DNA of 64,000 bases from Neolewinella persica DSM 23188 (GCF_000373105.1 NZ_KB890447.1:18970-82969), one strand, 5' to 3'. Shown: positions 32,423-43,975, counted from the stretch's first letter. Notes: a model not told the origin generated them from the sequence alone. A program made the numbers and translations.

Positions 32423-33700
32423 TTATTCCTTCAGGAGGCTTTTGTTCTCGGCTGCGATGCGCTCGCGTTGTTTTTGGCTTAGCCCTTGTTGGTAGTAGGT
32501 CTCAGGCTTAAAATAGACGTGGGCCGCTTTCATTTGCGGATCATGGATGTCCTGGCTGAGGTCGCAGTCGAAGCGGACAAGGGCGGCATGGTTCTGGGCC
32601 CAGGTCGTAACGTTGGTGAAATGGGAGATTCCCCAGGTGATACCCCTGCCATTTTTTGTATTGGTGAACGCATCGGGGATGAATGGCCCGCCAGCGTTAG
32701 GCAATAGCGAACTAATGGCGGCTATGTCGAAGTTAACCCCGTCGGGTGCGTACTGGATGGTGTTGTGTTCGTTGCCATCGCGAATAACAAGGGCGGCAAT
32801 ACCGGTTTTGAAAGGAAAAAGGGTAGTTTCGTGTCCGGAGCTGATAACCGGATTCAGGGGATGTTTGGTGAAAGGGCCGAGTGGGTTATCGGCAATGGCT
32901 AGTCCCTGCATGCGGACCAGGTTCGGTTTCTTATTGAAGTCAGATTTATAGTAGAGGTAGATCTTGCCCTTATATACTAAGGGGTACGGGTCATGGATAG
33001 AGTACTGGTCCCATTCCCCTTCCTTTCCATTGGGGATGACAACTTTACTATGGGGTGTCCAGGGTCCGTCAGGAGACTCTGCCCAGGAAACGGCAACGGG
33101 GCAATCATCTCCGCGCTTGCCACTGGTTTCCATAAAGCCCTGGTAGTAGAGGTAGTATTTTCCTCCCCATTCCAGAATATCGGTGGTGGTGACGGAGCGC
33201 CAGCCTACGGCTGGCTTCGGGGGGCGGGGGATGGCTACGCCCTGTTCTTCCCAGGTGAAACCGTCGGAACTAGTTGCATACCAGATATCGGACAAGTCCC
33301 AGTCGGCAGAAGGGATCGTATCGTTCGATTTATCGGCTCCCTGAGGAGAGGTGGGGGTATTACGATAGGTATACCAGACGTAGTATTTATTGTTATCGAA
33401 GATGACCTTGGATGGATCCCGCCGGGAGATCGTCCCATCATGGTCGTTGTAATCGAAGCCTTTTAATTCGGTGTATTTGAATTGAGAGTAGAGTTCATTG
33501 GCCTGCGGCTGTGGAGCTGGGTAACCGTCGTAATTTCTTTCCAATGCGGCACTTAGTGGCCGGTCTGGTTTCTCTTCTGGCAAAAGGAACGGGAAAGCAG
33601 GGCCGGTGTAATCTTCCGGCTTCGCTACCTGCTCGGTCGACTGGCAGGTAAACAAAGAACAAAGGAATAAAAAGCAGATCAACGGCCTTAGAATAGACAT
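32423..33700 (-). CDS. GH117-like glycosidase lipoprotein (neoagaro-oligosaccharide hydrolase family)
   Basis: A 425-residue five-bladed beta-propeller. The lipoprotein signal ends SLFTC (Cys about 19). Segments RRDPSKVIFDNNKYYVWYTY, NDTIPSADWDLSDIWYATS, SIHDPYPLVYKGKIYLYYK, ISSGHETTLFPFKTGIA and IQYAPDGVNFDI are the hallmarks of GH117, whose characterised members release 3,6-anhydro-L-galactose from agar oligosaccharides; some clades have other or unknown specificity. No agarase or sulfatase gene is intact nearby. This supports a marine, alga-associated lifestyle, but the activity is inferred. Confidence 0.83.
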   Translation of the reverse strand: MSILRPLICFLFLCSLFTCQSTEQVAKPEDYTGPAFPFLLPEEKPDRPLSAALERNYDGYPAPQPQANELYSQFKYTELKGFDYNDHDGTISRRDPSKVIFDNNKYYVWYTYRNTPTSPQGADKSNDTIPSADWDLSDIWYATSSDGFTWEEQGVAIPRPPKPAVGWRSVTTTDILEWGGKYYLYYQGFMETSGKRGDDCPVAVSWAESPDGPWTPHSKVVIPNGKEGEWDQYSIHDPYPLVYKGKIYLYYKSDFNKKPNLVRMQGLAIADNPLGPFTKHPLNPVISSGHETTLFPFKTGIAALVIRDGNEHNTIQYAPDGVNFDIAAISSLLPNAGGPFIPDAFTNTKNGRGITWGISHFTNVTTWAQNHAALVRFDCDLSQDIHDPQMKAAHVYFKPETYYQQGLSQKQRERIAAENKSLLKE

Positions 33701-35169
<1,469 letters not shown>

Positions 35170-35171
35170 AT

Positions 35172-35291
35172 AAAGGGTAAAAGGAGGAAGGGAGTAAAGG
35201 AAGGGCCAGTACCTTTCGTTACTCCCTTTTTTCCTTTATTCCTGCTCCTTTTCTTCTTTCCTCCTTTCCTCCTTTTATTCCCCCTTTCACC
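35172..35291. repeat. Purine/pyrimidine inverted microrepeat between gap and pgk
   Basis: AAGGGTAAAAGGAGGAAGGG and AGTAAAGGAAGGG on the left face ACTCCCTTTTTTCCTTTA and TTCCTCCTTTCCTCC on the right. This is the same tract type that accompanies GC words at 17215, 21095 and 55230, but no GC word is present here. The stem could attenuate pgk or tune the ratio of the two enzymes. Confidence 0.7.
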
Positions 35292-36506
35292 ATGAGTTTA
35301 AAAGACCTCAACGTATCCGGTAAGAAAGTTCTCGTGCGCGTAGATTTCAATGTTCCGCTTGATGCAGACAAGAAAGTTACTGACGACACCCGGATCTCCA
35401 AAGCTGCCCCCACCATCATCTATTTGCTGGAGCAGGGTGCGGCGGTTATTCTGATGTCTCACCTTGGTCGGCCCCAAAAGAAGAAACTGGAGGACGGAAG
35501 TGTGGACAAAGCTGCTAACACCCTTGCCCCCGTAATCCCGGTTCTACAGGACTACGTTGGTTGCCAGGTCCAGTTTGTTGAAGATACGATCGGAGAAGAA
35601 GCCCAGGCTGCCGTTGCTGCGCTGGAGCCCGGGCAAATCCTGCTGCTGGAGAACACCCGTTTTTACTCCGGAGAAGAGAAGGGGGATGAGGACCTGGCCA
35701 AGGCTATGGCTGCGCTGGGAGACCTGTACGTAAATGATGCCTTTGGTGCTGCGCACCGCGAGCATGCTTCTACGGCCACCGTCGCCCGGTTCTTTGATCC
35801 GACCCAACGGGCCTTTGGCCTGTTGATTGAAGCGGAGTTGGCAGGGGCAGAGCAGCTCCTGAATAACCCCGCCCACCCGGTCACCGCCATCGTAGGCGGA
35901 GCAAAAGTGAGCGACAAGATCCTTTTGTTGGAGAAATTACTTGATTTTGCCGACAACATCATTATTGGTGGTGCCATGGCTTACACCTTCAGCCTCGCTC
36001 AGGGTGGTAAGGTTGGTAAGTCTTTGGTGGAACGGGACAAGACAGACAAGGCCCTCGATTTGTTGAAAAAAGCGGAGGCAAACGGAACAAAAATATACCT
36101 GCCGGTGGATACCACGGTAGGTAAGGACTTCAGCAACGAAACACCACGGGAAATTGTGCCTGCCGGTGAAATCGGTGACGAGTGGGAAGGGCTGGACATT
36201 GGCCCGGAATCCGTTAAAATCTTCTCCGCCGTTATTGCGGAGAGTAAATCCATTTTATGGAATGGACCGATGGGGGTCTTCGAAATGAAGAACTTCGCCA
36301 TTGGTACCAACGCCATTGCGAATGCAGTGGCTAAGGCCACGCAGGAAAATGGGGCGTATAGCCTCATTGGCGGCGGAGACTCCGTCTCGGCTATTAACCA
36401 GGCTGGACTGGCCGACAAGGTGAGTTTTGTTTCTACTGGTGGTGGTGCTATGCTGGAGCTGCTGGAGGGCAAGGTATTGCCTGGGATTGCGGCGATTCGG
36501 GGGTAG
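35292..36506 (+). CDS. pgk: Phosphoglycerate kinase
   Basis: A 404-residue enzyme making ATP and 3-phosphoglycerate. The N-terminal KKVLVRVDFNVPLDADKKVTD and HLGRPQ motifs, the lysine region AIVGGAKVSDKI, and the C-terminal nucleotide loop SLIGGGDSVSAI are typical. Normal length. It is second in a gap-pgk operon with a purine/pyrimidine hairpin between the genes and a terminator after it. Confidence 0.98.
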   Translation: MSLKDLNVSGKKVLVRVDFNVPLDADKKVTDDTRISKAAPTIIYLLEQGAAVILMSHLGRPQKKKLEDGSVDKAANTLAPVIPVLQDYVGCQVQFVEDTIGEEAQAAVAALEPGQILLLENTRFYSGEEKGDEDLAKAMAALGDLYVNDAFGAAHREHASTATVARFFDPTQRAFGLLIEAELAGAEQLLNNPAHPVTAIVGGAKVSDKILLLEKLLDFADNIIIGGAMAYTFSLAQGGKVGKSLVERDKTDKALDLLKKAEANGTKIYLPVDTTVGKDFSNETPREIVPAGEIGDEWEGLDIGPESVKIFSAVIAESKSILWNGPMGVFEMKNFAIGTNAIANAVAKATQENGAYSLIGGGDSVSAINQAGLADKVSFVSTGGGAMLELLEGKVLPGIAAIRG

Positions 36507-36549
36507 ATACTTAACCTCGGCTTAAGCAGGCTTTAGCTATAATTACCCC

Positions 36550-36595
36550 AAACGGGCGGGCATCGGAAATTTCTGGTGTTCGCCCGTTTGTATTT
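36550..36595 (+). terminator. Terminator of the gap-pgk operon
   Basis: AAACGGGCG (36550-36558) pairs with CGCCCGTTT (36581-36589) and is followed by a short T-rich tail. Confidence 0.85.
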
Positions 36596-37591
36596 AGAGG
36601 GAGTGTGTCCAGTATAGCAGGAATTCCAAATTACGGTTTTGGGACTCAGAATGTTTTCAGCCAGTTGTGGAAACGGTACGTCTACGTGGCCTCTCGTTAC
36701 ACCTGCCTGCCGGCGGCCTACTTTTCATGGGGAAAAGTAGCAAAACCCTTTGGCTGTGTCTCCCGGCTGATCACAAATGCTACCCCTGCCGGCCTAAAAT
36801 GCAAAAACTCGCAGCTAAGCCTGTCCCTTCGCTCTTCAATTTTTTGGTAACAGCAGCTTTTCGGAAAAATAGCAATCTGGTGGTGGCTCATACAATTTGC
36901 ATTTTTTAACGGCCGTCAGGGGCAGCATTTGCGGCCGGGGCCAAGGCCGTAGCTGGTGGTTGCAGGGATAGATTTGCGTTTCAGGCAAAGCTACCAAGCT
37001 GGCGGGCCAAGAACAACCTAGTGGAAGGAGTCAACAGGCTGTTTTTCAGGCCTGGAAGACAAAATTGCCGCACTTCCACAAAATTTCAACTTCAACGAAA
37101 AGCCAAGTAGTGTTGGATGAAATTCCCGGTTTCGACTTCCGGAGACGGCGTGAACTACGCTGCTACCTGCGGTGGTGGCGGTGACCGGTTAACGAAGCCC
37201 TAAAGCCGTTAAAATTGGGTGATAATTCCATCCTGTAAAGTTCAAGCAAAAAATTGCTGGGAATACCAATAATCTAGTGAGAGGTCAATCGCAGGAGATT
37301 ATTGAAGGTTTTGAGCTAAAAGGAGACGAGAGAATTCTAAGCCCTGCACTTAACTCATTCACTTCTATAAAAACCTCTGAAAACTGTTCTGGAGGAACTA
37401 TTTCAGGAACATCATCCTGTTTCTTCACCTCTATGTTTTTCCAGATGAAAGTACTTCCCCTGACAACTGAATTATAGGAATACGTTTCCCATTAGTTGTT
37501 AGGTTTTATCACTGCTCTGTCCGGCTTGCTTGTGTAAGTTGTAGTGGTGTTTGTTCTAGTATTGTAAACTGGGAGAGTGAGTGCTTTAACC
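36596..37591. other. About 1 kb without a recognisable gene
   Basis: Short open frames (for example 36605-36850, 36667-36909, 37277-37477) lack start context, codon bias and similarity to anything I know. The stretch contains a small inverted repeat around 36719-36744 (CTACTTTTC / GAAAAGTAG) and AT-rich DNA at 37200-37560. It may be a decayed gene or a non-coding locus. No tRNA or structured RNA family recognised. Confidence 0.5.
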
Positions 37592-38314
37592 TTAAAGAAA
37601 CACCCGCTTAAAAGTAACCCGTACCCCCGTCTGATAGTAATTCCGGTTGAGTTGATCAAAATTCGTCTTCAGGTTACCCTGGAGGAAGAACCGAAAGTAA
37701 GGTTGGACGCGTACGGCCCAGTCTTCGCCAAGTTTCCGATCAAACCCCAGGCCGGTATTCAGGGAAAGGACTACGGGGCGGAATTCCTCGGTGGCGCTCT
37801 CGGGTAAGTTTCCGGAACTTTGGACCTCACCATCAAAGAAGATGGTTTGCTTGGTCGTGGTATTGAGGTGGAGGTTAGCTGACATGCCGAGCATGAAATG
37901 GACGCGGTCTTTCTCCGTGATGTTTTGATGGAAATTCAACTCAAGTGGTATGGAGATATAATGTGCGGTGACTTCATCAAGCACTCCTCGGCCGAGGCCC
38001 GGCCCTTCCGGGCTTTCGAGCATTGCTTCATAACCGGTCTTGAGGTAGCGAACGCCGGTGGTGAAGCCCAGTTTGTCAGCTCTGCTCTCGAAGATCAGTC
38101 CGATGCCGTAGCCACCTACGCCGTTTTCCAGACTGTCCTGCGCTTCAAGTTGTTGAAATGGGACACCGGCACCCGCTGAAATGCGGCGGCCACCGGCGTG
38201 CGGGGCAATTTCCAGGCCGAAGGCCCGCTCGTAGGTTTGGGCTTCGAGTAGTGGAGAAAGAGCGAAGTAGAAAAGCGTAAGTAGGAAGACTGGGGAAGCA
38301 AAGCGTCTTGGCAT
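37592..38314 (-). CDS. Outer-membrane beta-barrel protein
   Basis: A 240-residue protein with a signal peptide (LLTLFYFALSPLLEAQ, about 11-26). The mature sequence shows alternating strands (YGIGLIFESRADKLGFTTGV, HYISIPLELNFHQN, VHFMLGMSANLHLN, WAVRVQPYFRFFL) and ends in a barrel-type terminal strand TGVRVTFKRVFL. It belongs to the small PorT/OMP_b-brl type. Role unknown. Confidence 0.8.
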   Translation of the reverse strand: MPRRFASPVFLLTLFYFALSPLLEAQTYERAFGLEIAPHAGGRRISAGAGVPFQQLEAQDSLENGVGGYGIGLIFESRADKLGFTTGVRYLKTGYEAMLESPEGPGLGRGVLDEVTAHYISIPLELNFHQNITEKDRVHFMLGMSANLHLNTTTKQTIFFDGEVQSSGNLPESATEEFRPVVLSLNTGLGFDRKLGEDWAVRVQPYFRFFLQGNLKTNFDQLNRNYYQTGVRVTFKRVFL

Positions 38315-38527
38315 CTATTCTGGTAGGTTGGGGGTATTTAAACTATCTGGTGGGGGGGAATATTTTGTTTGGGTAGGGGGGCTTGCTTTTCTTTGTTGTC
38401 GTACTTCTACATATTTACTATCGAGCCTCCTTTAGGAGGAGGGCAATATTCAAGATACTGACCTCTGTCGTACTTCTACATATTTACAACAGCCCCAACA
38501 ATCACCAGCCGTCGTACCTTGCCCCCC
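38315..38527. repeat. Gap with two direct copies of TCGTACTTCTACATATTTAC
   Basis: Copies at 38399-38418 and 38468-38487 share their first 12 bases with the inverted repeat at 13938-14017. TACCTTG close to 38514, only a few bases before the next ATG, resembles a -7 box, so the transcript may be leaderless. Confidence 0.7.
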
Positions 38528-40306
38528 ATGAAGTACTTCGCCCTGCTCCTGCCCTTTTTTCTTTTGCCTTTTTTTCCCTTACTTGGGCAAGGCAGCCCTT
38601 TACCGACGGACGAAACCGACGGCTACGACCTCCTGCGTCGCCTCACCCTCCGCTACGGATACGACGGCTTTGAACGGCCGGCTACGGACCTGAGCCTGCG
38701 GCCAACGAACCGTGCCGGATTGGTCCGGCTGGCGAAGACTTTTAGGGCCCGGTACGGAGAGTCAATGAGTAAAACGGATAAGTACCGTTTGCAACGGTTC
38801 TTCGACGACAATAACGAATGGCTGGCCCTGGAACCCTTTGCGGAGGAAGAAGACAGCGACCAGGCAGCCTTTTGGATAGGAGACGATTTTGCGCTGAAAT
38901 CTGCCGCCAACGCGCTACACGAAAAGCGGCAGCCGATCGCGAACCTTTTTTATGCCACTCCGGCCCATTTTCTTGAGGTTAACCGGCCAGACTTTTACCT
39001 CCGCCTGAATCCACTGATTGATCTGCGCTACGGTAAGCAGCAGAATGACAGCGAGGATTCGTTTTTTAACCGTCGTGGGTTGAAGCTGCGGGCCGGCATT
39101 GATGACCGGATCTTCTTCAACTTCGAGATACTGGAAACCCAGGCTGGTCTGCCCGATTACGTTCGTCAGTTTCGCAATCGGTTCGATGCCCTACCGGGGG
39201 CGGGCTTCCTGAAAAACTATACCCTTGATCTGGTGAACGTTCAGCGAGGGACAGACTACCTCAACGGGCAGGGCTACGTATCTGCCGATCTCACCAAACA
39301 CGTAGGTGCCCGCCTGGGCTACGGCCGCCACTTTATTGGTGACGGGGAGCGGTCGCTGCTGCTGTCTGATTTTAGCAACAACTACCCCTACCTGGAGCTC
39401 AACTGGCGAATCTGGAAATTCCATTACCGGAACCTCTTTGCGGAGCTTACCGCCGGCCCGCAAATGACGGTGCCAACGGGGCTGCCGCTTACCAAAAAAT
39501 ACCTGGCTGCGCACCACCTGTCCATTAACCTGGGAGACCGGTTGACTTTCGGACTCTTTGAAGCAGTGGTTATGAATCGGGAGAACGGTTTTGACCTGGC
39601 CTACCTGAATCCGATTATTTTGTACCGTACCATCGAGCAGAGCGTCGGCAGCCCGGATAACGCAATTGTGGGCCTTACCGGCCGGTATCGGACGCCTTTT
39701 AGGGTAGAAGTTTATGGGCAGTTTGTCCTGGATGAATTTAAATTCGACGAGTTGTTTGTGGAGCGACGCGGCTGGTGGGCCAATAAGTTCGGCTACCAGC
39801 TTGGTGCGCGGTACGCAGATGCGTTTGGCGTTGATCAACTCGACCTGATCGTTGAGAGAAACCTGGTCCGTCCCTTCACTTACAGCCACCGGGGGCTGAG
39901 CAACTACACCCATTTTGCCATGCCGCTCGCCCACCCGCTGGGGGCAAATTTCAAGGAGGTACTGGTGGGCTTCGATTATCGCCCGTTGCCTCGTTTGCAG
40001 CTGAGAACACGCCTGTATGTGATCGACCAGGGAGAGGGGACCGATGAACTGGTGGTGGGAGAAAACCTGAACCGTTCCTCCAACGACCGGGAAATGAATT
40101 TTGGAAACGAGATTGGCCAGGGCATCAACTATACCAATAGCCTGCTGTCGGTTACGGCCAGCTATGAACTCAAGCCAAACCTGTGGCTGGAGGGGATGTT
40201 CCTGTCGAGAAACAAGGATTCCGATTTAGCGGCACGGGATTTGGAGACGACGGTGGTCAACCTGGGCATTCGTTGGAATGTGGCGCGGCAGCGGTATGAG
40301 TTTTAG
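38528..40306 (+). CDS. Large outer-membrane barrel, Wzi/RemB-like
   Basis: A 592-residue protein from ATG 38528 with a signal peptide (FALLLPFFLLPFFPLLGQG). A short helical region (about 25-115) is followed by a long barrel with aromatic strands: FYLRLNPLIDLRYG, FFNRRGLKLRAGIDDRIFFN, VSADLTKHVGARLGYGRHFI and LNWRIWKFHYRNLFAELT. The stretch LAYLNPIILYRTIEQSVGSP and DNAIVGLTGRY resembles the capsule-assembly Wzi family and the gliding protein RemB. It ends with a beta signal (QRYEF). Function is probably surface-polysaccharide or motility related. Confidence 0.7.
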   Translation: MKYFALLLPFFLLPFFPLLGQGSPLPTDETDGYDLLRRLTLRYGYDGFERPATDLSLRPTNRAGLVRLAKTFRARYGESMSKTDKYRLQRFFDDNNEWLALEPFAEEEDSDQAAFWIGDDFALKSAANALHEKRQPIANLFYATPAHFLEVNRPDFYLRLNPLIDLRYGKQQNDSEDSFFNRRGLKLRAGIDDRIFFNFEILETQAGLPDYVRQFRNRFDALPGAGFLKNYTLDLVNVQRGTDYLNGQGYVSADLTKHVGARLGYGRHFIGDGERSLLLSDFSNNYPYLELNWRIWKFHYRNLFAELTAGPQMTVPTGLPLTKKYLAAHHLSINLGDRLTFGLFEAVVMNRENGFDLAYLNPIILYRTIEQSVGSPDNAIVGLTGRYRTPFRVEVYGQFVLDEFKFDELFVERRGWWANKFGYQLGARYADAFGVDQLDLIVERNLVRPFTYSHRGLSNYTHFAMPLAHPLGANFKEVLVGFDYRPLPRLQLRTRLYVIDQGEGTDELVVGENLNRSSNDREMNFGNEIGQGINYTNSLLSVTASYELKPNLWLEGMFLSRNKDSDLAARDLETTVVNLGIRWNVARQRYEF

Positions 40307-40845
40307 GAGGGAGCCTATACAAGCGAAGCGAGCTTCCCTTTGCGGCAGCACTACAAGACCACAAGTCTACAAGACCAAAAAGACTAATAAGGCGCGGCCG
40401 CAGGTGCAAAACGGGGCTAAATGTGCAGGGATAAGACCTTTAGGTGGAGCGTGCAGGGTCGGGAAATTAGTCCTTCCGTTCATAATATTCATTAGGGCTC
40501 CTTCCCGCCATTGGATGACAAGTTGTATTTTGTGAGGATCAAGACAATGTTACGGTAGCTTTCGCGCCCACCTGGAGGGATCGGCTCATTAGAATCTCAA
40601 CTTTGACGCAGCAGGAATAGTCAAAAAAATCTTGAAATGCTTTCTGCTGTTTTTAAGAGAAAGGACGTGCGAAATTAAATTTGGAACCCGTCTTTTTTAT
40701 CCTCAACTTTGCCGTAGGTTAACCACTTACTGCACCTGCCCCGATAGCTATTGGGGCGCCTGCTTATTCACCACAAGGCAGGCGACGAAAAGCTGAGGTG
40801 TGTTGCCTTTTCTTCACCCCCGAACCAAATCCAAATCGAAAACTC
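40307..40845. repeat. 539-bp gap: CTACAAGA microrepeat, GC word, interrupted GC word, promoter-like box
   Basis: An 8-bp repeat CTACAAGACCACAAGTCTAC lies at 40351-40375. The plus-orientation GC word GGCGCGGCCGCAGGTGCAAA is at 40391-40410. A -7-like TAAATTTG is at 40676-40683. At 40731-40760 a minus-orientation word appears split: TGCACCTGC, then a near-palindrome CCCCGATAGCTATTGGGG, then CGCC. No gene seen. Confidence 0.7.
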
Positions 40846-41907
40846 ATGATTGCCACACAGATCCCAGTAGAAAAAGTACAGCAAAGTCGTATCTCCACCG
40901 TCGATTGGAACAACCTCCCGTTCGGTAAGATTTTCAGTGACCACATGTTCCTTGCCGACTATGTAGACGGCGAATGGATCAATGACCGCATTGTGCCCTT
41001 CGGCCATTTTACCATTCACCCGGCCAGCATGGTGCTACATTACGGCCAGGCGATCTTTGAAGGAATGAAGGCGAGTAAACTGGAAGACGGTACTCCCGTC
41101 TTACTGAGCCCCATCGACCACGCCAAACGCCTCAATGCAAGTGCCCGGAGGATGATGATGGCGGAGTTCCCGGAAGAACGTTTTGTTGAAGCCATAAGCC
41201 AGTTGGTTGCCCTTGATAAAGATTGGATTCCACCAGTAGCGGGCAGCGCGCTCTACCTCCGTCCTTATATGTTCTCCACCGATGAGTTCATTGGCGTTCG
41301 CCCCAGCGAAACTTACCGTTTCTGCATCTTTACGGCGCCCGTAGGACCTTACTACGCTAAGCCCGTTCGCCTTGTAGTCGAGCAACATTATGTCCGGGCG
41401 GTGCCCGGCGGTACCGGCGAGGCTAAAGCTGCCGGCAATTACGCAGGTAGCCTCCGGCCAGCCTACGAAGCCCAGCAAAAAGGCTTCGATCAGGTGGTTT
41501 GGATGGGCGGCCCGAACAAAACGCAGATTCAGGAAGTCGGCACCATGAACATCTTCTTCGTGATCGATGGCGAAGTAGTCACCCCCGCAACCGACGGTGC
41601 CATCCTTAAAGGTATAACCCGCAAAAACTTCATTACCATCCTCCGTGACCAGGGTTATAAAGTCACTGAGCGAGTGGTGGAAATCGACGAAATCGTTGAA
41701 GCCCATGAAGCCGGTACGCTCCAGGAGATGTTCGGCGCCGGCACCGCCGCCGTGGTCAGTCACGTAGCTGAACTCCAGTATGGTGATAAACTCATGACGC
41801 TGCCCGCAGTGGAAGATCGCAAGATTGGACCAATGCTCAAAAAATACATTGACGGGCTGCGGACAGGCACCGTAGAAGATAAATTCAATTGGTTGGTAAA
41901 GGTCTGA
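40846..41907 (+). CDS. ilvE: Branched-chain amino acid aminotransferase
   Basis: A 353-residue fold-IV PLP enzyme interconverting Leu/Ile/Val and their 2-oxo acids, cytoplasmic. ATG 40846 (MIATQIPVEK) is used; an in-frame ATG at 40798 adds 16 residues that look non-native. The catalytic Lys194 lies in GGTGEAKAAGNYAGSL, and the C-terminal FGAGTAAVVSHV phosphate-binding motif is present. The length and motifs match the eukaryote-like BCAT II type. Followed by a terminator. Confidence 0.96.
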   Translation: MIATQIPVEKVQQSRISTVDWNNLPFGKIFSDHMFLADYVDGEWINDRIVPFGHFTIHPASMVLHYGQAIFEGMKASKLEDGTPVLLSPIDHAKRLNASARRMMMAEFPEERFVEAISQLVALDKDWIPPVAGSALYLRPYMFSTDEFIGVRPSETYRFCIFTAPVGPYYAKPVRLVVEQHYVRAVPGGTGEAKAAGNYAGSLRPAYEAQQKGFDQVVWMGGPNKTQIQEVGTMNIFFVIDGEVVTPATDGAILKGITRKNFITILRDQGYKVTERVVEIDEIVEAHEAGTLQEMFGAGTAAVVSHVAELQYGDKLMTLPAVEDRKIGPMLKKYIDGLRTGTVEDKFNWLVKV

Positions 41908-41931
41908 TTACCCACACCATGATCCTGATTA

Positions 41932-41970
41932 AACTGCCTGCTCTGCCTCCTGCGGAGCAGGCAGTTCTGT
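41932..41970 (+). terminator. Terminator of ilvE
   Basis: AACTGCCTGCTC pairs exactly with GAGCAGGCAGTT across an 11-base loop; the T-tail is weak. Confidence 0.85.
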
Positions 41971-42156
41971 GTTATGCTTTCAGGTGCCTTTGACAGAAGC
42001 AACCGTTATTGTGCGAAAAAAATCTCCGAAGTTGTAGGTGTTTCTACGTGATGTTGGGCAAAGGTTTTTTCCTACGCCTAAGGCGTGCCTATTTTAACGC
42101 TGGGTAACCGCTTAGCGGTTGTTCACTATTTAAGAGAATCACCAACCACACCCATA

Positions 42157-43917
42157 ATGAAAAGATTTTTCTTTTTTGCCCTCGTACTGGGCACAATTGC
42201 CGTTGCGTGCAAACAAGATCCGGGCGATACAAACAAACCCGAAAAAAAGGAACCTGAACCGGAAGCCTATACTCCGGAGGATTGGACCTTCTTTGACCAG
42301 GGCTGGAACGCTGCCAAACGGGACAGCTTCTGGTTCGTTACCCAGGGGTCACGGGTCATGCCCTACACTTGGTTCGCCGCCCTGGAGGAGCCTACCGGAG
42401 AAAACCCGATGTTTACGCCCCGGCGTATGGACGATCTGGGCTATTTGCCGGCACCGGTATCCACGCTGAACCCGAAGGGCCTGCCGGTTGGCTTCGCCCT
42501 GGATACGGACAAGTCCACCGGAGAGACCTTCGTAGGCTTTACCTGCGCTGCCTGCCATACTAATGTGGTCAAATATGATGGTAAAGCTTTTTTGGTCGAT
42601 GGGGCTCCGGCCCTCGCCGACTTTGTCGGCCTTTACGATGACATCGTTACGACCCTGGTGTCCACCCGGGATGACGCGGATAAATTCGATCGATTTGCCC
42701 ACAAAGTGTTGGCGGATAAGTATGACGACGCTTCGGTCAACCAACTGAAAGCGGCACTGGCCTCGCTTGCCGCTGATTCGGAACTGAGGCAAAGTACGGC
42801 AGCATTACCGGACCACTACCCCAGTGATTTCACCAGCTACGGCCGCCTGGATGCTTTTACCAACATCGAAAACGCGGGTTCCGTTTTAGCGCTCGATATG
42901 CCGGGCAACGGTAACCCGGCCATCGGTCCGGTATCCTACCCATTCCTGTGGGGGACGCATCAATCTGATGTCGTTCAGTGGAACGGTAGTGCTTCCAACA
43001 TCCCGCGCTCCATTGGCCCGTTGGTACGCAATACTGGTGAAGTTGTTGGCGTATTTGGCGGGTTGAAAATCACTAAGCCAGAAGGGAAACCGAAAGTGCC
43101 ATTATTGCCCTTCGATTACGCTTCGACGGCTAACTTCCCCGGCTTGATCGCCCTGGAGAATTTGGTAAAAACCCTTAAGTCACCGCAATGGAACGATACT
43201 AATGGCAACCTGCCCGCGGTCAATCCGGAACTCGTAGCTCAGGGAGCGGTTCTTTTTGGGAAGACCTGTGCCGGTTGTCACCAGGTAGTAGCCATGGAAG
43301 ATCAGCTACTCAACTACAAATCGAAGATGGTCCCCATCGGTAAAATAGGGACTGACCCTACTACCGCGATGATTGCACTGACAAACGTAGCTGCTACGGG
43401 AATATTGGAGGGAATGAAGGTCGAGATCCTAGACGGACCGGTTATGGCAGACACCATGCCGGCCATCACCATTCCGGTTAACGGAGTAGCGGGGCTGCTG
43501 GCGCCAATGCTCATAGAGATGATGCAGGAAAAGTCTCACGGGGAGATAAATATGCAAGGCCATTCCCGTGGAGTAGGCCACGCTCAAGACGAACCTACAG
43601 CGGCACCTAACCCGAGCTATAAGGCCCGCCCCCTCAACGGTATCTGGGCAACTGCGCCTTATTTACACAACGGTTCCGTACCTAACCTGTGGGAACTGCT
43701 CAAAAAACCGGAAGATCGGGTCACGGAGTTTTGGGTAGGTAGCCAGGACTTTGACCCCAAAAATGTAGGCTTTATAACCAACGAAGGAAAAAACCTTTTT
43801 AAGGTTAAGCACCAGGGTGAAGTAATGCCTGGCAACTCTAATGGCGGACACGTTTACGGTACTGGCAGGACCGACGAAGAGAAGTGGGCGCTGGTGGAGT
43901 ACCTCAAAACGCTGTAG
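42157..43917 (+). CDS. Di-heme c-type cytochrome lipoprotein (cytochrome c peroxidase / RoxA-like)
   Basis: A 586-residue lipoprotein (lipobox AVAC, Cys about 18) with a Pro/Glu/Lys-rich linker. Two heme-attachment motifs are present, CAACH (130-134) and CAGCH (371-375), about 240 residues apart. The conserved segment RPLNGIWATAPYLHNGSVPNLWELL near the C-terminus (Tyr/His-Asn-Gly) is typical of the di-heme peroxidase/RoxA superfamily. The reaction is unknown: peroxide reduction or an oxygenase-type activity are both possible. It sits alone and ends with a hairpin at 43942-43975. Confidence 0.85.
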   Translation: MKRFFFFALVLGTIAVACKQDPGDTNKPEKKEPEPEAYTPEDWTFFDQGWNAAKRDSFWFVTQGSRVMPYTWFAALEEPTGENPMFTPRRMDDLGYLPAPVSTLNPKGLPVGFALDTDKSTGETFVGFTCAACHTNVVKYDGKAFLVDGAPALADFVGLYDDIVTTLVSTRDDADKFDRFAHKVLADKYDDASVNQLKAALASLAADSELRQSTAALPDHYPSDFTSYGRLDAFTNIENAGSVLALDMPGNGNPAIGPVSYPFLWGTHQSDVVQWNGSASNIPRSIGPLVRNTGEVVGVFGGLKITKPEGKPKVPLLPFDYASTANFPGLIALENLVKTLKSPQWNDTNGNLPAVNPELVAQGAVLFGKTCAGCHQVVAMEDQLLNYKSKMVPIGKIGTDPTTAMIALTNVAATGILEGMKVEILDGPVMADTMPAITIPVNGVAGLLAPMLIEMMQEKSHGEINMQGHSRGVGHAQDEPTAAPNPSYKARPLNGIWATAPYLHNGSVPNLWELLKKPEDRVTEFWVGSQDFDPKNVGFITNEGKNLFKVKHQGEVMPGNSNGGHVYGTGRTDEEKWALVEYLKTL

Positions 43918-43941
43918 GTCTTCTGTATGGTCTTTTAGTTA

Positions 43942-43975
43942 GGCTCCGGCACCTCATATCATGATGTCGGAGCCT
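43942..43975 (+). terminator. Hairpin after the cytochrome gene
   Basis: GGCTCCGGCA pairs with TGTCGGAGCC; weak T-rich tail. Confidence 0.75.

Noticed and set aside
36605-36909. Two overlapping short frames after pgk
   Set aside because: Both frames are open over the same DNA, neither has a start context or hydrophobic/charged pattern of a real protein.
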